From assembly GCA_963557075.1 (NCBI GenBank), contig CAUWDA010000011.1:1-58495 (forward strand): 58,495 nucleotides of DNA. Direction: 5' to 3'. Origin of the DNA: Flavonifractor sp963557075. GTDB taxonomy: Bacteria > Bacillota > Clostridia > Oscillospirales > Oscillospiraceae. The notes below the pieces were generated by a model. That model ran no database searches. It saw only the letters and a program-made list of their open reading frames with translations, and was not told the origin of the DNA. Both the position numbers and the translations under genes were made by a program. Of the stretch, positions 23,756 through 32,976 are shown in pieces; the first letter of the stretch is position 1; each line of letters begins with the position of its first letter.

Positions 23756-23828
23756 TTCAAGGTTCCCTTTTGCATATAGTTGTCTGGTAAGAAAAAAATC
23801 ACCCCATCGCAGAAAGGATTTGGTCATA

Positions 23829-24764
23829 TTGACGAACCGTTTTCCACCCGAGGGGCGGCTGCTCCATACGCCGGAAAATCTGGCCGCCTGTGCCGGTCCC
23901 CAGGGACTCAGGCAGGCCATGGAGTCGGGGGCGGTGCTGGAGGGGACCGCCCTGCTGTGTACACCGGAACACGATCTGGTGGTCTCTCTGGGGGCCTTCC
24001 AGGGTGTGATCCCCCGGAAGGAGGCGGCGCTTGGGATCGCCGAGGGGACCACCCGGGACATCGCCATCCTCTCCCGGGTGGGCAAGCCGGTCTGCTTTAC
24101 CGTCACGGGCCTGGAAGAGTCAGAGGGGCAGCTCCACCTCCGGCTCTCCCGCCGGGCCGCCCAGGAAAAGGCCCTGGCCGCCATGCTGGAGGGGTGGAGG
24201 CCCGGGCAGATCATATCCGCCCGGGTCACCCATCTGGAGCCCTTTGGGGCCTTTGTGGACGTGGGCTGCGGCGTGACCTCCCTGATCGGAGTGGAAAATA
24301 TCTCCGTGTCCCGCATCTCCCACCCCGCCGCCCGTTTTCAGGTAGGGCAGGATATCCGGGCCGCCGTGCTGGATCTGGACCCAGGTCTGGGCCGGATCTA
24401 CCTGACCCACAAAGAGCTGCTGGGCACCTGGGCGGAAAATGCCGCCATATTCCAGCCCGGTATGACGGTCCCCGGGGTGGTGCGGGGGATCAAGGACTAC
24501 GGCGCATTCATTGAGCTCACCCCCAATCTGTCCGGTCTGGCAGAGCGGGACAGCCGGCTCGCCGAGGGGGAACGGGTATCGGTCTACATCAAAGCGATCC
24601 TGCCCGAGCGGACAAAGATCAAGCTGCTGGTCATCGAGCCCCTGCCGCCCCTCTCCCAGGTCCAGCCCCTGCGCTATTTCATCCGGGAGGGGCGGCTGGA
24701 GTACTGGAAGTACGCGCCGCCCGGCTGCCTCAAAGTGGGGGCGGAGACCATTTTCGGCGACTAG
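23829..24764 (+). CDS. S1 RNA-binding domain protein
   Basis: A 311-residue protein with two clear S1 domains. One is at about residues 120-190 (RPGQIISARVTHLEPFGAFV, CGVTSLIGVENISVSRI), the other at about 200-270 (PGMTVPGVVRGIKDYGAFIE, LSGLAERD). A more diverged first domain (VVSLGAFQGVIPRKEAAL) is present before them. It looks like ribosomal protein S1 of Firmicutes, usually a bound or free translation and RNA-decay factor. The start is TTG at 23829 with GAAAGGA about 10 bases upstream; no ATG fits. The frame is open further upstream but without start signals. The last 45 residues are unique. A terminator follows. Confidence 0.88.
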   Translation: MTNRFPPEGRLLHTPENLAACAGPQGLRQAMESGAVLEGTALLCTPEHDLVVSLGAFQGVIPRKEAALGIAEGTTRDIAILSRVGKPVCFTVTGLEESEGQLHLRLSRRAAQEKALAAMLEGWRPGQIISARVTHLEPFGAFVDVGCGVTSLIGVENISVSRISHPAARFQVGQDIRAAVLDLDPGLGRIYLTHKELLGTWAENAAIFQPGMTVPGVVRGIKDYGAFIELTPNLSGLAERDSRLAEGERVSVYIKAILPERTKIKLLVIEPLPPLSQVQPLRYFIREGRLEYWKYAPPGCLKVGAETIFGD

Positions 24765-24812
24765 CCGCCGCAGAAGGCGCACATGGTGCGCCAATCCTGT
24801 TATTCCGGGAAG

Positions 24813-24838
24813 AATGGCCGCAGATGCGGCCATTTTTC
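24813..24838 (+). terminator. Terminator after S1-domain gene
   Basis: Stem AATGGCCGCA/TGCGGCCATT with a very short loop and a T-run. Shares the ATGGCCGC core with three other terminators in the window. Confidence 0.75.
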
Positions 24839-24919
24839 CTGTTGCTCCGCCCTCTTTGACCGGTGACCGGCAGCCCGCCCACCCCTGGGTGATCATTCAG
24901 TCTCCCTTCGCCGTCTGTA

Positions 24920-24949
24920 TTGCTCTTCCCTCCTGCGGTATGGTAAAAT
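24920..24949 (+). promoter_or_regulatory. Possible promoter of the two-component operon
   Basis: TTGCTC and TAAAAT with an 18-bp spacer. A second -10-like TATGAT at 25000-25005 lacks a -35 box and could be activator-dependent. Confidence 0.45.
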
Positions 24950-24960
24950 TGTAAGAAATC

Positions 24961-24998
24961 GTTCAGAAATTTCTGAACAGGGTTGAAAGAAAACCCTG
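24961..24998 (+). promoter_or_regulatory. Two adjacent palindromes upstream of the response regulator
   Basis: GTTCAGAAATTTCTGAAC is an exact 18-bp palindrome (24961-24978). It is followed directly by CAGGGTT-N7-AACCCTG (24978-24998). If transcription starts at the TATGAT downstream, the first palindrome is centred at about -42, the usual place of an OmpR-family activator site. Otherwise both fall in the leader as hairpins. Confidence 0.55.
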
Positions 24999-25026
24999 TT
25001 ATGATAGCCGCATGGAGGAGATTGCT

Positions 25027-25725
25027 ATGAAGGAAACCATTCTCGTGGTAGATGACGACGCGGAGATCGTCCGCGCCATCGCCCTTTTACTGGAAAAAGA
25101 GGGCTATCGGGTGCTGAAGGCCTACAACGGACTTCAGGCCCTGGAGCTGGCAGTCGAGCCCTCCCTGCGGCTCATTCTGATGGATGTGATGATGCCCAAG
25201 CTGGACGGGCTGTCGGCGGTACTCAAGATCCGGGAGCAGCGCAACCTGCCCATTCTCATCCTCAGCGCCAAAAGCGAGGACACCGACAAGATCCTGGGCC
25301 TGTCCATGGGGGCGGACGACTACATCGCCAAGCCCTTTCATCCCCAGGAGCTGGTGGCCCGGGTGGGCAGCCACCTGCGGCGGTACACCCAGCTGGGGGA
25401 CGTCAACGCCCAGGAACGCCAGGGGGAGCTGGTCACCGGGCGGCTATGCTATCTGCCCGAGGAGAAAAGTCTTTTGGCAGACGGCGCGCCGGTGCGGCTC
25501 ACCGCCACCGAGCTGAAGATCGTGGACCTGCTGATGCGCAATCTGGGCCGGGTCTTCCCCGCGGAGGAGATCTACCGCAGGGTGTGGAACGAGGAGCCCT
25601 ACTCGGCGGAAAACACCGTGATGGTACACATCCGCCGCATCCGGGAGAAAATCGAGCTCAATCCAAAGGAGCCGGAATATTTAAAGGTGGTGTGGGGAAT
25701 TGGATACAAAATTGAGAAGCATTAA
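25027..25725 (+). CDS. OmpR-family response regulator
   Basis: A 232-residue response regulator. The receiver domain (1-118) has TILVVDDDAEIV with acidic pocket, the phosphoacceptor Asp in LILMDVMMPKLDG, ILSAKSEDTDKILGL with the conserved Ser, and the Lys in GADDYIAKPFHPQEL. The C-terminal winged helix (about 130-232) includes LTATELKIVDLLMRN and ENTVMVHIRRIREKIE. It resembles VanR-type regulators. ATG at 25027 has GGAGG 8 bases upstream. The cognate kinase gene starts within its last codons and is frameshifted. Confidence 0.95.
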   Translation: MKETILVVDDDAEIVRAIALLLEKEGYRVLKAYNGLQALELAVEPSLRLILMDVMMPKLDGLSAVLKIREQRNLPILILSAKSEDTDKILGLSMGADDYIAKPFHPQELVARVGSHLRRYTQLGDVNAQERQGELVTGRLCYLPEEKSLLADGAPVRLTATELKIVDLLMRNLGRVFPAEEIYRRVWNEEPYSAENTVMVHIRRIREKIELNPKEPEYLKVVWGIGYKIEKH

Positions 25726-27764
25726 GCCCGCCCTGGCCTTTCTGGCCTTCGTGCTGGGTATCACGCTGCTGGTCTACAGCGCTGTGGCCTGGACCTATCT
25801 GCTGGTCGGGACCAACCACAATACCCGGGCCAACATGGCAGACGCGTTTCAGGCAGACTACCAGCAGACCACCTTGTTTCGCAGCAGGATCGGCGGGATC
25901 CTCTACAGCCTGCTGGACTTTGACTACGCCACGTACAGCGAGGAGGAGAACAGCTTTCCCATGTCCATGTACCGGGAGGACATCAACCTGCTCTACCGGG
26001 TGGAGAAAGGCGGCCAACAGCTGGCCGCCAACACCAACATCGCCCTGCGCTCCCCCGCCGCCCTGCCCGAGGGCTATAACTTCCTTCTGGTCTGGAACGG
26101 GTCCAAAACTTTCATCTGGAAGGACGGCCAGGCGGTGGACGTCTACGGCGACGGCTTTTTCCGCGGGGTAGAGGAGGACTGGTACGTGCCGGGCTACCAG
26201 AACCGCACAACGCCGGAAGACCCGGCCTATGCTGATTTGACTGTATCGCTGGCCGCCGCGGCCAAGCCGGTCAATCTGGGTGACGACTACGGGCTCTACG
26301 GCCTGGTCCAGGAGTTGTCCAAGGTGCGGATCTGGCTCTCCTGCCTGCTGCTGGCTCCCCCGGCGGTGGGGCTCGCCCTGCTGATCTGGTCCATCGTATG
26401 GCACAAGTACAAGGTGCGGGCCGACCGGGCCATCGCCCGGTTCACGGGACACATCTGGCTGGAGGTCAAGCTGCTCCTGCTGGTCCCTCTGGCATTCCTT
26501 TGGGCACTCTCGGCGGTCTGCACGCTGGAGCTGCTGCTCAGAAGCAACTTTGCCCTGCTGGTACAGTATCTCAGCGTCCCCATCGCCCTGTGGTGGTCCT
26601 ACCTCCACCTCAACGACCTGCGGTACAATTACGGCACTCTGCGGGCCCACAGCTTCTGCGCCGCCTGCGTCCGGCTGCTGAAACGGAAGGAGCTGCGCTG
26701 GCCGGTGGGAGAGCGGATGGACAGGCGCTCCGTGCTCCAGTTCGTCCTGTGTATCCCCTTCTTCCTCTACTGCGGTCTCCAGCTGCCGCTGCTGTACCAC
26801 AGGTATTTCCACTATGGCATCCGCCCCCTGCTGCTGGTCCTCTGGGCCGCGGTGGGCGCGGGCCTTATCGCAGCCCAGGTTTGGCTGCTCCGGAAAAACC
26901 GCCGGACCACGGCGGACATGGACCGGCTGCTTGACCGCATCCAGGCCGCGGGGGGCGAAGCCGGTGTCCCTCTGCCGGAGGACTCCGACCTGCGGGCGGC
27001 GGCGGAAGCACTGGACCAGATGGAGGACAGGCTGAAAGCCGCCCTGTCCCAGCAGATAAAGAGCGAAAAGCTGAAGCTGGAGCTCATCACCAACGTGTCC
27101 CACGACCTCAAGACCCCCCCTCACCTCCATCATCAGCTACGCCGAGCTGCTGCGGCAGGAGGAGGAGCTGCCCGACCATGTGAAGGACTACATCCTGGTG
27201 CTCTACCAGAAGGCCCAGCGGCTCCAGGCCATGGTGCTGGACGTGTTCGACGTGAGCAAGGCGGCCACCGACAACCTGCCGGTGGATCTGCGGCCCCTGG
27301 ACTTCGCCAAGCTGCTCCGCCAGACCCTGGCCGATCTGGACGAGGACATCCAGGCCTCCGGCCTGTCTATCCGCCCCTCCCTGCCAACGGAACCGGTATG
27401 GATCCGGGCCGACGGCGACCGGCTGTACCGGGTATTCCAGAATCTCATCGGCAATGCCCTGAAATACTCCCTGGCCGGCTCCCGGGTCTACCTGACCCTG
27501 ACCACCCAGGATGGCCGGACGGAGGCCACCGTGCAGAACACCTCCCGGGATGAGCTGCCCTACGGCGTGGACTTCACCGAACGCTTCGTCCGGGGGGATC
27601 AGAGCCGCACCGACGGGGGCAGCGGGCTGGGCCTGTCCATCGCCCGCACCTTCACCGAGGCCTGCGGAGGTACCTTCACCATCCGCACCCAGGCCGATCT
27701 CTTCATGGCGTCGGTCGCCTTCCCCCTCACCGACGACAGGCCGCTGCCAGAGGTAGCGGAATGA
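25712..27764 (+). pseudogene. Sensor histidine kinase, frameshifted in a C7 run
   Basis: A six-segment membrane sensor kinase (about 683 residues if repaired) split by one extra base. Hydrophobic segments lie near residues 6-28, 208-230, 250-275, 280-300, 345-366 and 372-396, with a large outer domain between the first two. The dimerisation helix gives LELITNVSHDLKTP with the phospho-His near residue 464. Directly after it a run of seven C (27114-27120) shifts the frame. With six C it would read KTPLTSIISYAELL. The rest (27121-27764) is an intact HATPase: FQNLIGNALKYS (N box) and GGSGLGLSIARTF (G box). It could be a real inactivation, a phase-variable switch or an assembly error. TTG at 25712 is the likely start. 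Confidence 0.85.
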
Positions 27765-28876
27765 AGCGGCTGCTTTTCGCCCTGCTGCTCTCCGCCCTGC
27801 TGCTGACGGGCTGCACCGGCCGGCAGGAGACCACTGACGCCACCGCCGCCGAACTGGGCGCCGCAGTCGCAGACTCCCAGCCCGCAGGCTTCACGACGGG
27901 CCCCCTTCTCCAGGCTGGGGACGGAGCGGAAGCGCTGGAGACCTACTTGCTGATCTCTTACGGACTGGAGCCGTCGGACTGGATCGACGCCGCGCTCTCC
28001 CACTCGGAGGGCTTCCAGGCCGACGAGGTGGCGGTGATCCAGCTGTCGGAGCAGGCCGACACAGCGGCGGCGGAGCAGGGGCTGGCCGCCTATGTGGAGC
28101 GCCGGAAGGGAGAGTTCACCGGCTACGCCCCACAGGAGGCCGCTAAACTGGAGGGTGCCGTCCTGCTGCGGCAGGGCCGCTGGCTGCTGCTGGCGGTCTG
28201 CCCTGAACCGGAGCGGGCGCAGGCCGCCTTCGAGTCCGCTTTTCAAGGCGGCGGCGCGACAGCCATCCAGGCCGCGGCCCCCTCCCCTTCTCCTGCGCCG
28301 GTGGAACTGCCCCGGTACGACACCGGCCCTGTAGTGGAGGCCTTCCGCACCGGGGATCTCTCCACGCTGTCAGAGACCGACGCCGCCGTGCTGGCGGCCT
28401 GCAAGCAGGTGATGGAGCAGCTCATCACCGAGGGCATGTCCCCGGCGGAGCAGGAGCTGGCCATCCACGACTGGATGATCGACCACACCGCCTATGACGA
28501 GACCCAGCAGCTGTCCAGCCGCAACCACCCCTATGGCCTTCTGGTGGAGGGGAAGGCGGTGTGCATGGGGTACGCCAACACCTTTCAGCTCTTCATGGAC
28601 CTGCTGGAGATCCCCTGCCTTACCGTCACCAGCGACACCCACGCCTGGAACCTGGTGGAGCTGGACGGGGCGTGGTATGGCGTGGATGTGACCTGGGACG
28701 ACCCCCTGGGGCCTTACGAGGACGTGCCCGCCGCCAACGAGCGGGAGCACCACCGCTTTTTCAACGTGACCGACGCCCTTCTCCGCCAGACCGACCACCG
28801 GTGGGACCCCGATGAGGTCCCGGAAGCGGACGGTGTGCGCTGGACCTGGGCGGCGCTCCGGCCCGCGCACCACTGA
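27761..28876 (+). CDS. Lipoprotein with DUF4358-like and transglutaminase-like domains
   Basis: A 371-residue exported lipoprotein. The signal MKRLLFALLLSALLLTGC ends in lipobox LLTGC. Residues 40-165 resemble DUF4358 (LETYLLISYGLEPSDWIDAA), then a Pro/Ser linker. Residues 190-365 are a transglutaminase-like fold with the catalytic triad candidates Cys in GKAVCMGYANTFQL, His in TSDTHAWNLVEL and Asp in GVDVTWDDP. Acts outside the membrane, perhaps as a protease or cross-linking enzyme; substrate unknown. The ATG overlaps the kinase stop as ATGA, placing it in the two-component operon as a likely output or sensor accessory. Confidence 0.88.
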   Translation: MKRLLFALLLSALLLTGCTGRQETTDATAAELGAAVADSQPAGFTTGPLLQAGDGAEALETYLLISYGLEPSDWIDAALSHSEGFQADEVAVIQLSEQADTAAAEQGLAAYVERRKGEFTGYAPQEAAKLEGAVLLRQGRWLLLAVCPEPERAQAAFESAFQGGGATAIQAAAPSPSPAPVELPRYDTGPVVEAFRTGDLSTLSETDAAVLAACKQVMEQLITEGMSPAEQELAIHDWMIDHTAYDETQQLSSRNHPYGLLVEGKAVCMGYANTFQLFMDLLEIPCLTVTSDTHAWNLVELDGAWYGVDVTWDDPLGPYEDVPAANEREHHRFFNVTDALLRQTDHRWDPDEVPEADGVRWTWAALRPAHH

Positions 28877-28881
28877 ACAAA

Positions 28882-28929
28882 AAGCCGTCCGCCGGGCGTT
28901 CTGTGAACGCCCGGCGGACGGCTTGCTGT
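28882..28929 (-). terminator. Terminator between lipoprotein and Cys/Gly-rich gene
   Basis: A 20-bp stem begins AAGCCGTCCGCCGGG with a TGT loop. On the minus strand it is followed by T5, so it ends the Cys/Gly-rich transcript. It probably also stops the plus-strand operon. Confidence 0.8.
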
Positions 28930-28953
28930 GTATCAGGGTATGATGTCCCCCGT

Positions 28954-29106
28954 TCAGCAGCAGCTGCCACAGCTGTTTCCGCAGCTATTGCCGCAGCCGT
29001 TGCCGCAGCTGTTCCCACCGCAGCAGCAGCACAGCAGGATGATGATCAGAATGATCCACAGACAATTACCGCCGCCAAAGCCACAACCATTATTGCACCC
29101 CATCAT
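28954..29106 (-). CDS. Small Cys/Gly/Asn-rich membrane protein
   Basis: A 50-residue protein. After MMGCNNGCGFGGGN comes one membrane segment, CLWIILIIILLCCCC. A tail of repeated CGN-x units follows (GGNSCGNGCGNSCGNSCGSC). About 30% of residues are cysteine. Small cysteine-rich single-pass proteins of this type occur in spore-forming clostridia and may be surface, spore-coat or metal-binding proteins; none is proven here. ATG at 29106 has GGGAGG 7 bases upstream. The terminator lies after the stop. The DNA shows a matching GC-rich tandem repeat (GCAGCTGTT-like units). Confidence 0.75.
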   Translation of the reverse strand: MMGCNNGCGFGGGNCLWIILIIILLCCCCGGNSCGNGCGNSCGNSCGSCC

Positions 29107-29227
29107 TGAAGTACCTCCCGGTTTAAAGAATGGAAACCTGGAGCTGGCGGCGGAAGGTTCCGCTGTCCGGCCCGGTCTCAATCCATACTATGGCACTCCC
29201 TCCAATTTGGTGCATCCCCGATAACGC

Positions 29228-29263
29228 AGCGGGCCGCCCCGGCAGATGCCGGGGCGGCCCGCT
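29228..29263 (-). terminator. Hairpin after ABC exporter operon
   Basis: A 17-bp GC-rich stem AGCGGGCCGCCCCGGCA/TGCCGGGGCGGCCCGCT with a 2-base loop. No clear T-run on either strand, so termination strength is uncertain. Confidence 0.55.
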
Positions 29264-29286
29264 GTCGGGAACTGGCTCAGTCCCCC

Positions 29287-31179
29287 TTATTCCAGCTCGA
29301 AAGCGCCGGTATACAGCTGATAGTACAGCCCGCGCTGGGCGATGAGGTCCTCGTGGTCGCCCCGCTCCACAATGTGCCCGTGGTCCAGCACCATAATGGC
29401 GTCGGAGTTGCGGACGGTGGAAAGGCGGTGGGCGATGACGAACACAGTGCGCCCACACATCAGGGAATCCATGCCCTGCTGGACGATGGCCTCGGTCCGG
29501 GTGTCGATGGAGGAGGTGGCCTCATCTAGGATCATCACGGGAGGATCGGCCACGGCGGCCCGGGCGATGGCGATGAGCTGCCGCTGTCCCTGAGACAGGT
29601 TGGCGCCGTTGCCGGTGAGCATGGTGTCATACCCCTGGGGCAGGCGGCGGATGAAGTCATCGGCATTGGCCAGCACGGCGGCGGCCTCCACCTCCTCGTC
29701 GGTGGCGTTCAGGTTGCCGTAGCGAATGTTCTCCCGCACCGTACCGGTAAAGAGGTTGGTTTCCTGGAGCACGATACCCAGAGAGCGGCGCAGGTCGGGT
29801 TTCCGGATCTCATTGATAGAGATGCCGTCGTAGTGGATCTTGCCGTCGGCGATGTCGTAGAACCGGTTGATCAGATTGGTGATGGTGGTCTTGCCCGCGC
29901 CGGTGGCCCCCACGAAGGCCAGCTTCTGGCCGGGCTTGGCAAAGAGGCTGATATCATGGAGGATGGTCTTGCCCTCCTCGTAGGCAAAATCCACATGGTC
30001 AAACCGCACGTCGCCGGTCAGCTTGGTATAGGTGAAGCTGCCGTCCGGCTGGGGCACCTTCCAGGCCCACAGATTGGTGTGCTCACCGGTCTCCACCAGC
30101 TCGCCCTCCCTGTTGTAGGCCGCATTGACCAGCGTAACGGTGCCGTGGTCCTCCTCGGGGGCCTCGTCCATCAGGTCAAAGACCCGCTGGGCGCCGGCCA
30201 GGGCCATGACCACCGAGTTGAGCTGCTGGGAGATCTGGCTGATGGGGTTGGACAGGCTCTTGGACAGCTGGAGGAAGGTGGCGATGACGCCCAGGGTGAT
30301 ACCGGGCGCGATGCCGCTGAGTGCCAGCGCCCCGCCGGCCATGGCAATAATGACGTACTGGATATTGCCGATGTTCACCAGGATGGGCATCAGGATGTTG
30401 GCGTACTTGTTGGCCTTGTCGGCGCTCTCAAAGAGGGCGTCGTTCACCCTGTCGAAGCCCTCCTGGGCCTCCTCCTCGTGGCAGAATACCTTGACCACCT
30501 TCTGGCCGTTGATCATCTCCTCGATATAGCCGTTCAGGTCGCCCAGCTTCACCTGCTGGCTGACAAAATAGCGGCCGCTGCGGCCCGCCAGAAAGCGGGT
30601 GACGCTCAGCATGGCGACCACGCACAAAATGACTACGCCAGTGAGCATCAGATTCGTAGTCAGCATGCCGATCAGGGCTACCACGATCATCATCATAGAG
30701 TTGATGACCTGGGGGATGCTCTGGGAGAGCATCTGCCGCAGGGTGTCCACGTCGTTGGTGTAGATACTCATGATATCGCCGTGGGCATGGGTGTCAAAGT
30801 ATTTGATGGGCAGGGACTGCATGTGGCTGAACAGGTCGTCCCGGATCTTCTTCTGCACCCCCTGGGAGATGGTGACCATCAGCCGGTTATAGGCCAGAGC
30901 GCACAGGGCGCCGGTGACATACAGGCAGCCCATCATGACAAGAGCGTGGAGCAGACCGTCGAACACCGGGTTATCCATGGCAAGCAGAGGCGTGATATAG
31001 TCGTCGATGAGGGACCCCAGAAAGAGGGCGGCGGACACCGAGGCGATGGCGCTGACCATGATACAAATCAGGACCAGCACGAATTTGACGGCGTAACCCC
31101 GGCCCACATAGCGCAGCAGGCGGCGGATGGTGTGGGACTTCTTGACAGAGGACCGGGCATGGGCATGATCAGGCTTCAT
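29287..31179 (-). CDS. ABC exporter, fused permease/ATPase (second half-transporter)
   Basis: A 630-residue half-transporter. Six membrane segments fill about residues 20-330. Walker A is AFVGATGAGKTTITNLINRF, the signature is NLSQGQRQLIAIARA, and Walker B is PPVMILDEATSSID. A roughly 30-residue insertion (GELVETGEHTNLWAWKVPQP) lies just before the nucleotide-binding domain. It pairs with the ABC protein encoded upstream, with which it overlaps by 11 bases. Likely a heterodimeric multidrug or peptide exporter of the BmrCD/LmrCD type. The start at 31179 follows AAAGGAGGCGGCGAGG. Confidence 0.93.
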   Translation of the reverse strand: MKPDHAHARSSVKKSHTIRRLLRYVGRGYAVKFVLVLICIMVSAIASVSAALFLGSLIDDYITPLLAMDNPVFDGLLHALVMMGCLYVTGALCALAYNRLMVTISQGVQKKIRDDLFSHMQSLPIKYFDTHAHGDIMSIYTNDVDTLRQMLSQSIPQVINSMMMIVVALIGMLTTNLMLTGVVILCVVAMLSVTRFLAGRSGRYFVSQQVKLGDLNGYIEEMINGQKVVKVFCHEEEAQEGFDRVNDALFESADKANKYANILMPILVNIGNIQYVIIAMAGGALALSGIAPGITLGVIATFLQLSKSLSNPISQISQQLNSVVMALAGAQRVFDLMDEAPEEDHGTVTLVNAAYNREGELVETGEHTNLWAWKVPQPDGSFTYTKLTGDVRFDHVDFAYEEGKTILHDISLFAKPGQKLAFVGATGAGKTTITNLINRFYDIADGKIHYDGISINEIRKPDLRRSLGIVLQETNLFTGTVRENIRYGNLNATDEEVEAAAVLANADDFIRRLPQGYDTMLTGNGANLSQGQRQLIAIARAAVADPPVMILDEATSSIDTRTEAIVQQGMDSLMCGRTVFVIAHRLSTVRNSDAIMVLDHGHIVERGDHEDLIAQRGLYYQLYTGAFELE

Positions 31180-32911
31180 CCTCGCCGCCTCCTTTCGTCT
31201 GGGATTCATAGATCTCGCGGTAGATATCGCAGCTGCCGAGCAGCTCCTCATGGGTGCCCATGGCGGCCACCCTGCCCCCGTCCATCACCAGGATCTGGTC
31301 GGCGTCCTCAATGGAGGAGATGCGCTGGGCGATAATAAACTTGGTGGTGTCCGGGATCTCCTCCCGGAAGGCCTTGCGGATGAGGGCGTCGGTCTTGGTA
31401 TCCACGGCGGAGGTGGAGTCGTCCAGAATGAGGATCTTGGGCTTTTTCAGCAGGGCACGGGCGATGCACAGCCGCTGCTTCTGGCCGCCGGACACGTTGG
31501 AGCCGCCCTGCTCGATATAGGTGTCGTATTTGTCGGGAAACTCCTGCACAAAGGCGTCGGCCTGGGCCAGCTCGCAGGCCCGGACCAGCTCCTCGTCGGT
31601 GGCCTCCTTGTTGCCCCAGCGCAGGTTCTCTTTGATGGTACCGGAGAAGAGCACGTTCTTCTGGAGCACCATGGCCACCTGCTCCCGCAGGGCCTCCATG
31701 TCGTAGTCCCGCACGTCCACACCGCCTACCAATACCCGGCCCTCGGTGGCGTCATACAGGCGGGGAATGAGCTGGACCAGAGTGGTCTTGGAGGTGCCGG
31801 TGCTGCCCAGAATACCCACCGTCTCGCCGGAGCGGATGGTGAGATTTACCCCCTTCAGGCACTCCTTCTCCGGGTCCCTGGCATAGCTGAAGCTCACGTT
31901 CTCAAAGACCACGGAGCCGTCCTTTACCTCTTTTACGGGGTTGGGGCCGTTCTTCAAGTCGCTCTCCTCGTTGAGCAGCTCCACAATGCGCTCAACAGAG
32001 GCGCGGGCCAGCACCAGCTGCACCAGCACCATGGACAGCATCATCAGGCTCATGAGGATCATCATGATATAGCTGAACATGCTGGTGAGCTGGCCGGTGG
32101 TCAGCTGGCCGCCCACCACCAGGTTGGCGCCCAGCCAGGACACGGTGAGCATACAGCCGTAGACACACAGCTGCATCAGGGGCATATTAAAGGACAGGAT
32201 CTTCTCCGCCTTGGTGAAATCCATATAGATCTCATTGGACACCTTGCCGAACTTCTCCCGCTCATGGTCCTCCCGGACGAAGGACTTGACCACCCGGATG
32301 CCCAGCAAGTTTTCCTGCACCACGTTGTTCAGCCAGTCGTACTTCTTAAAGACCCGCTCGAAGAAGGGATGGGCGGAGCGCATGATGATAAACAGGCCCA
32401 GTCCCAGCACCGGGATGACCACCAGGAAGATCATGGCCAGGCGGGGGTTGATGGTAAAGGTGAGCATCCAGGCACAGATGAGCATGATGGGGCAGCGCAC
32501 TGCGATGCGGATGACCATCATAAAGGCCATCTGTACGTTGGTCACGTCGGTGGTCAGGCGGGTGATGATGCCGCCGGTGGAGAATTTATCGATATTGGAA
32601 AAGGAAAACTGCTGCACATTGCGGTACATCTCCCGGCGCAGGTTGCGGGAGAAGCCGGTGGACGCCCGGGCGGCAAACCGCCCGGACAGGGCGCCCAGCA
32701 GCAGCGCGATCAGGGCCATAGCCACCACCAGCAAGCCATACCGGACAATGTTGGCCATATTACCCGCCTTGACGCCCTCGTCCAGCAATTTACCTGTCAT
32801 CAGGGGGATCAGTACATCAAAGGCCACCTCACCGACCACGAAGATGGGGGTGAGGATGGCGTCCAGCCTGAACTCCTGTATGCAGCTGGTCAGGCCGCGT
32901 TTTTTCTTCAT
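31169..32911 (-). CDS. ABC exporter, fused permease/ATPase (first half-transporter)
   Basis: A 580-residue half-transporter with six membrane segments in residues 15-310. Walker A is VGILGSTGTSKTTLVQLIPR; the usual second Gly (GxGKT) is Thr-Ser here (GTSKTT). The signature is NVSGGQKQRLCIARALL, and Walker B is PKILILDDSTSAVD, with Asp in place of the catalytic Glu. Loss of that Glu in one half is typical of heterodimeric exporters with one degenerate ATP site. ATG at 32911 follows AAAGGAGGG. It is the second gene of the marR operon. Confidence 0.93.
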   Translation of the reverse strand: MKKKRGLTSCIQEFRLDAILTPIFVVGEVAFDVLIPLMTGKLLDEGVKAGNMANIVRYGLLVVAMALIALLLGALSGRFAARASTGFSRNLRREMYRNVQQFSFSNIDKFSTGGIITRLTTDVTNVQMAFMMVIRIAVRCPIMLICAWMLTFTINPRLAMIFLVVIPVLGLGLFIIMRSAHPFFERVFKKYDWLNNVVQENLLGIRVVKSFVREDHEREKFGKVSNEIYMDFTKAEKILSFNMPLMQLCVYGCMLTVSWLGANLVVGGQLTTGQLTSMFSYIMMILMSLMMLSMVLVQLVLARASVERIVELLNEESDLKNGPNPVKEVKDGSVVFENVSFSYARDPEKECLKGVNLTIRSGETVGILGSTGTSKTTLVQLIPRLYDATEGRVLVGGVDVRDYDMEALREQVAMVLQKNVLFSGTIKENLRWGNKEATDEELVRACELAQADAFVQEFPDKYDTYIEQGGSNVSGGQKQRLCIARALLKKPKILILDDSTSAVDTKTDALIRKAFREEIPDTTKFIIAQRISSIEDADQILVMDGGRVAAMGTHEELLGSCDIYREIYESQTKGGGEDEA

Positions 32912-32976
32912 AGAGTTCCCTCCTTTGGAATCGCTTTCCGGGCCAAAGGCCCGGCGCGGGCCGTCCGGCAGACGGC

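Noticed and set aside
28928..29109. Plus-strand Gln/Pro-rich or Ala-rich frames across the Cys-rich gene
   Set aside because: They are translations of the GCAGCT tandem repeat in other frames. The minus-strand frame has the ribosome site and terminator.
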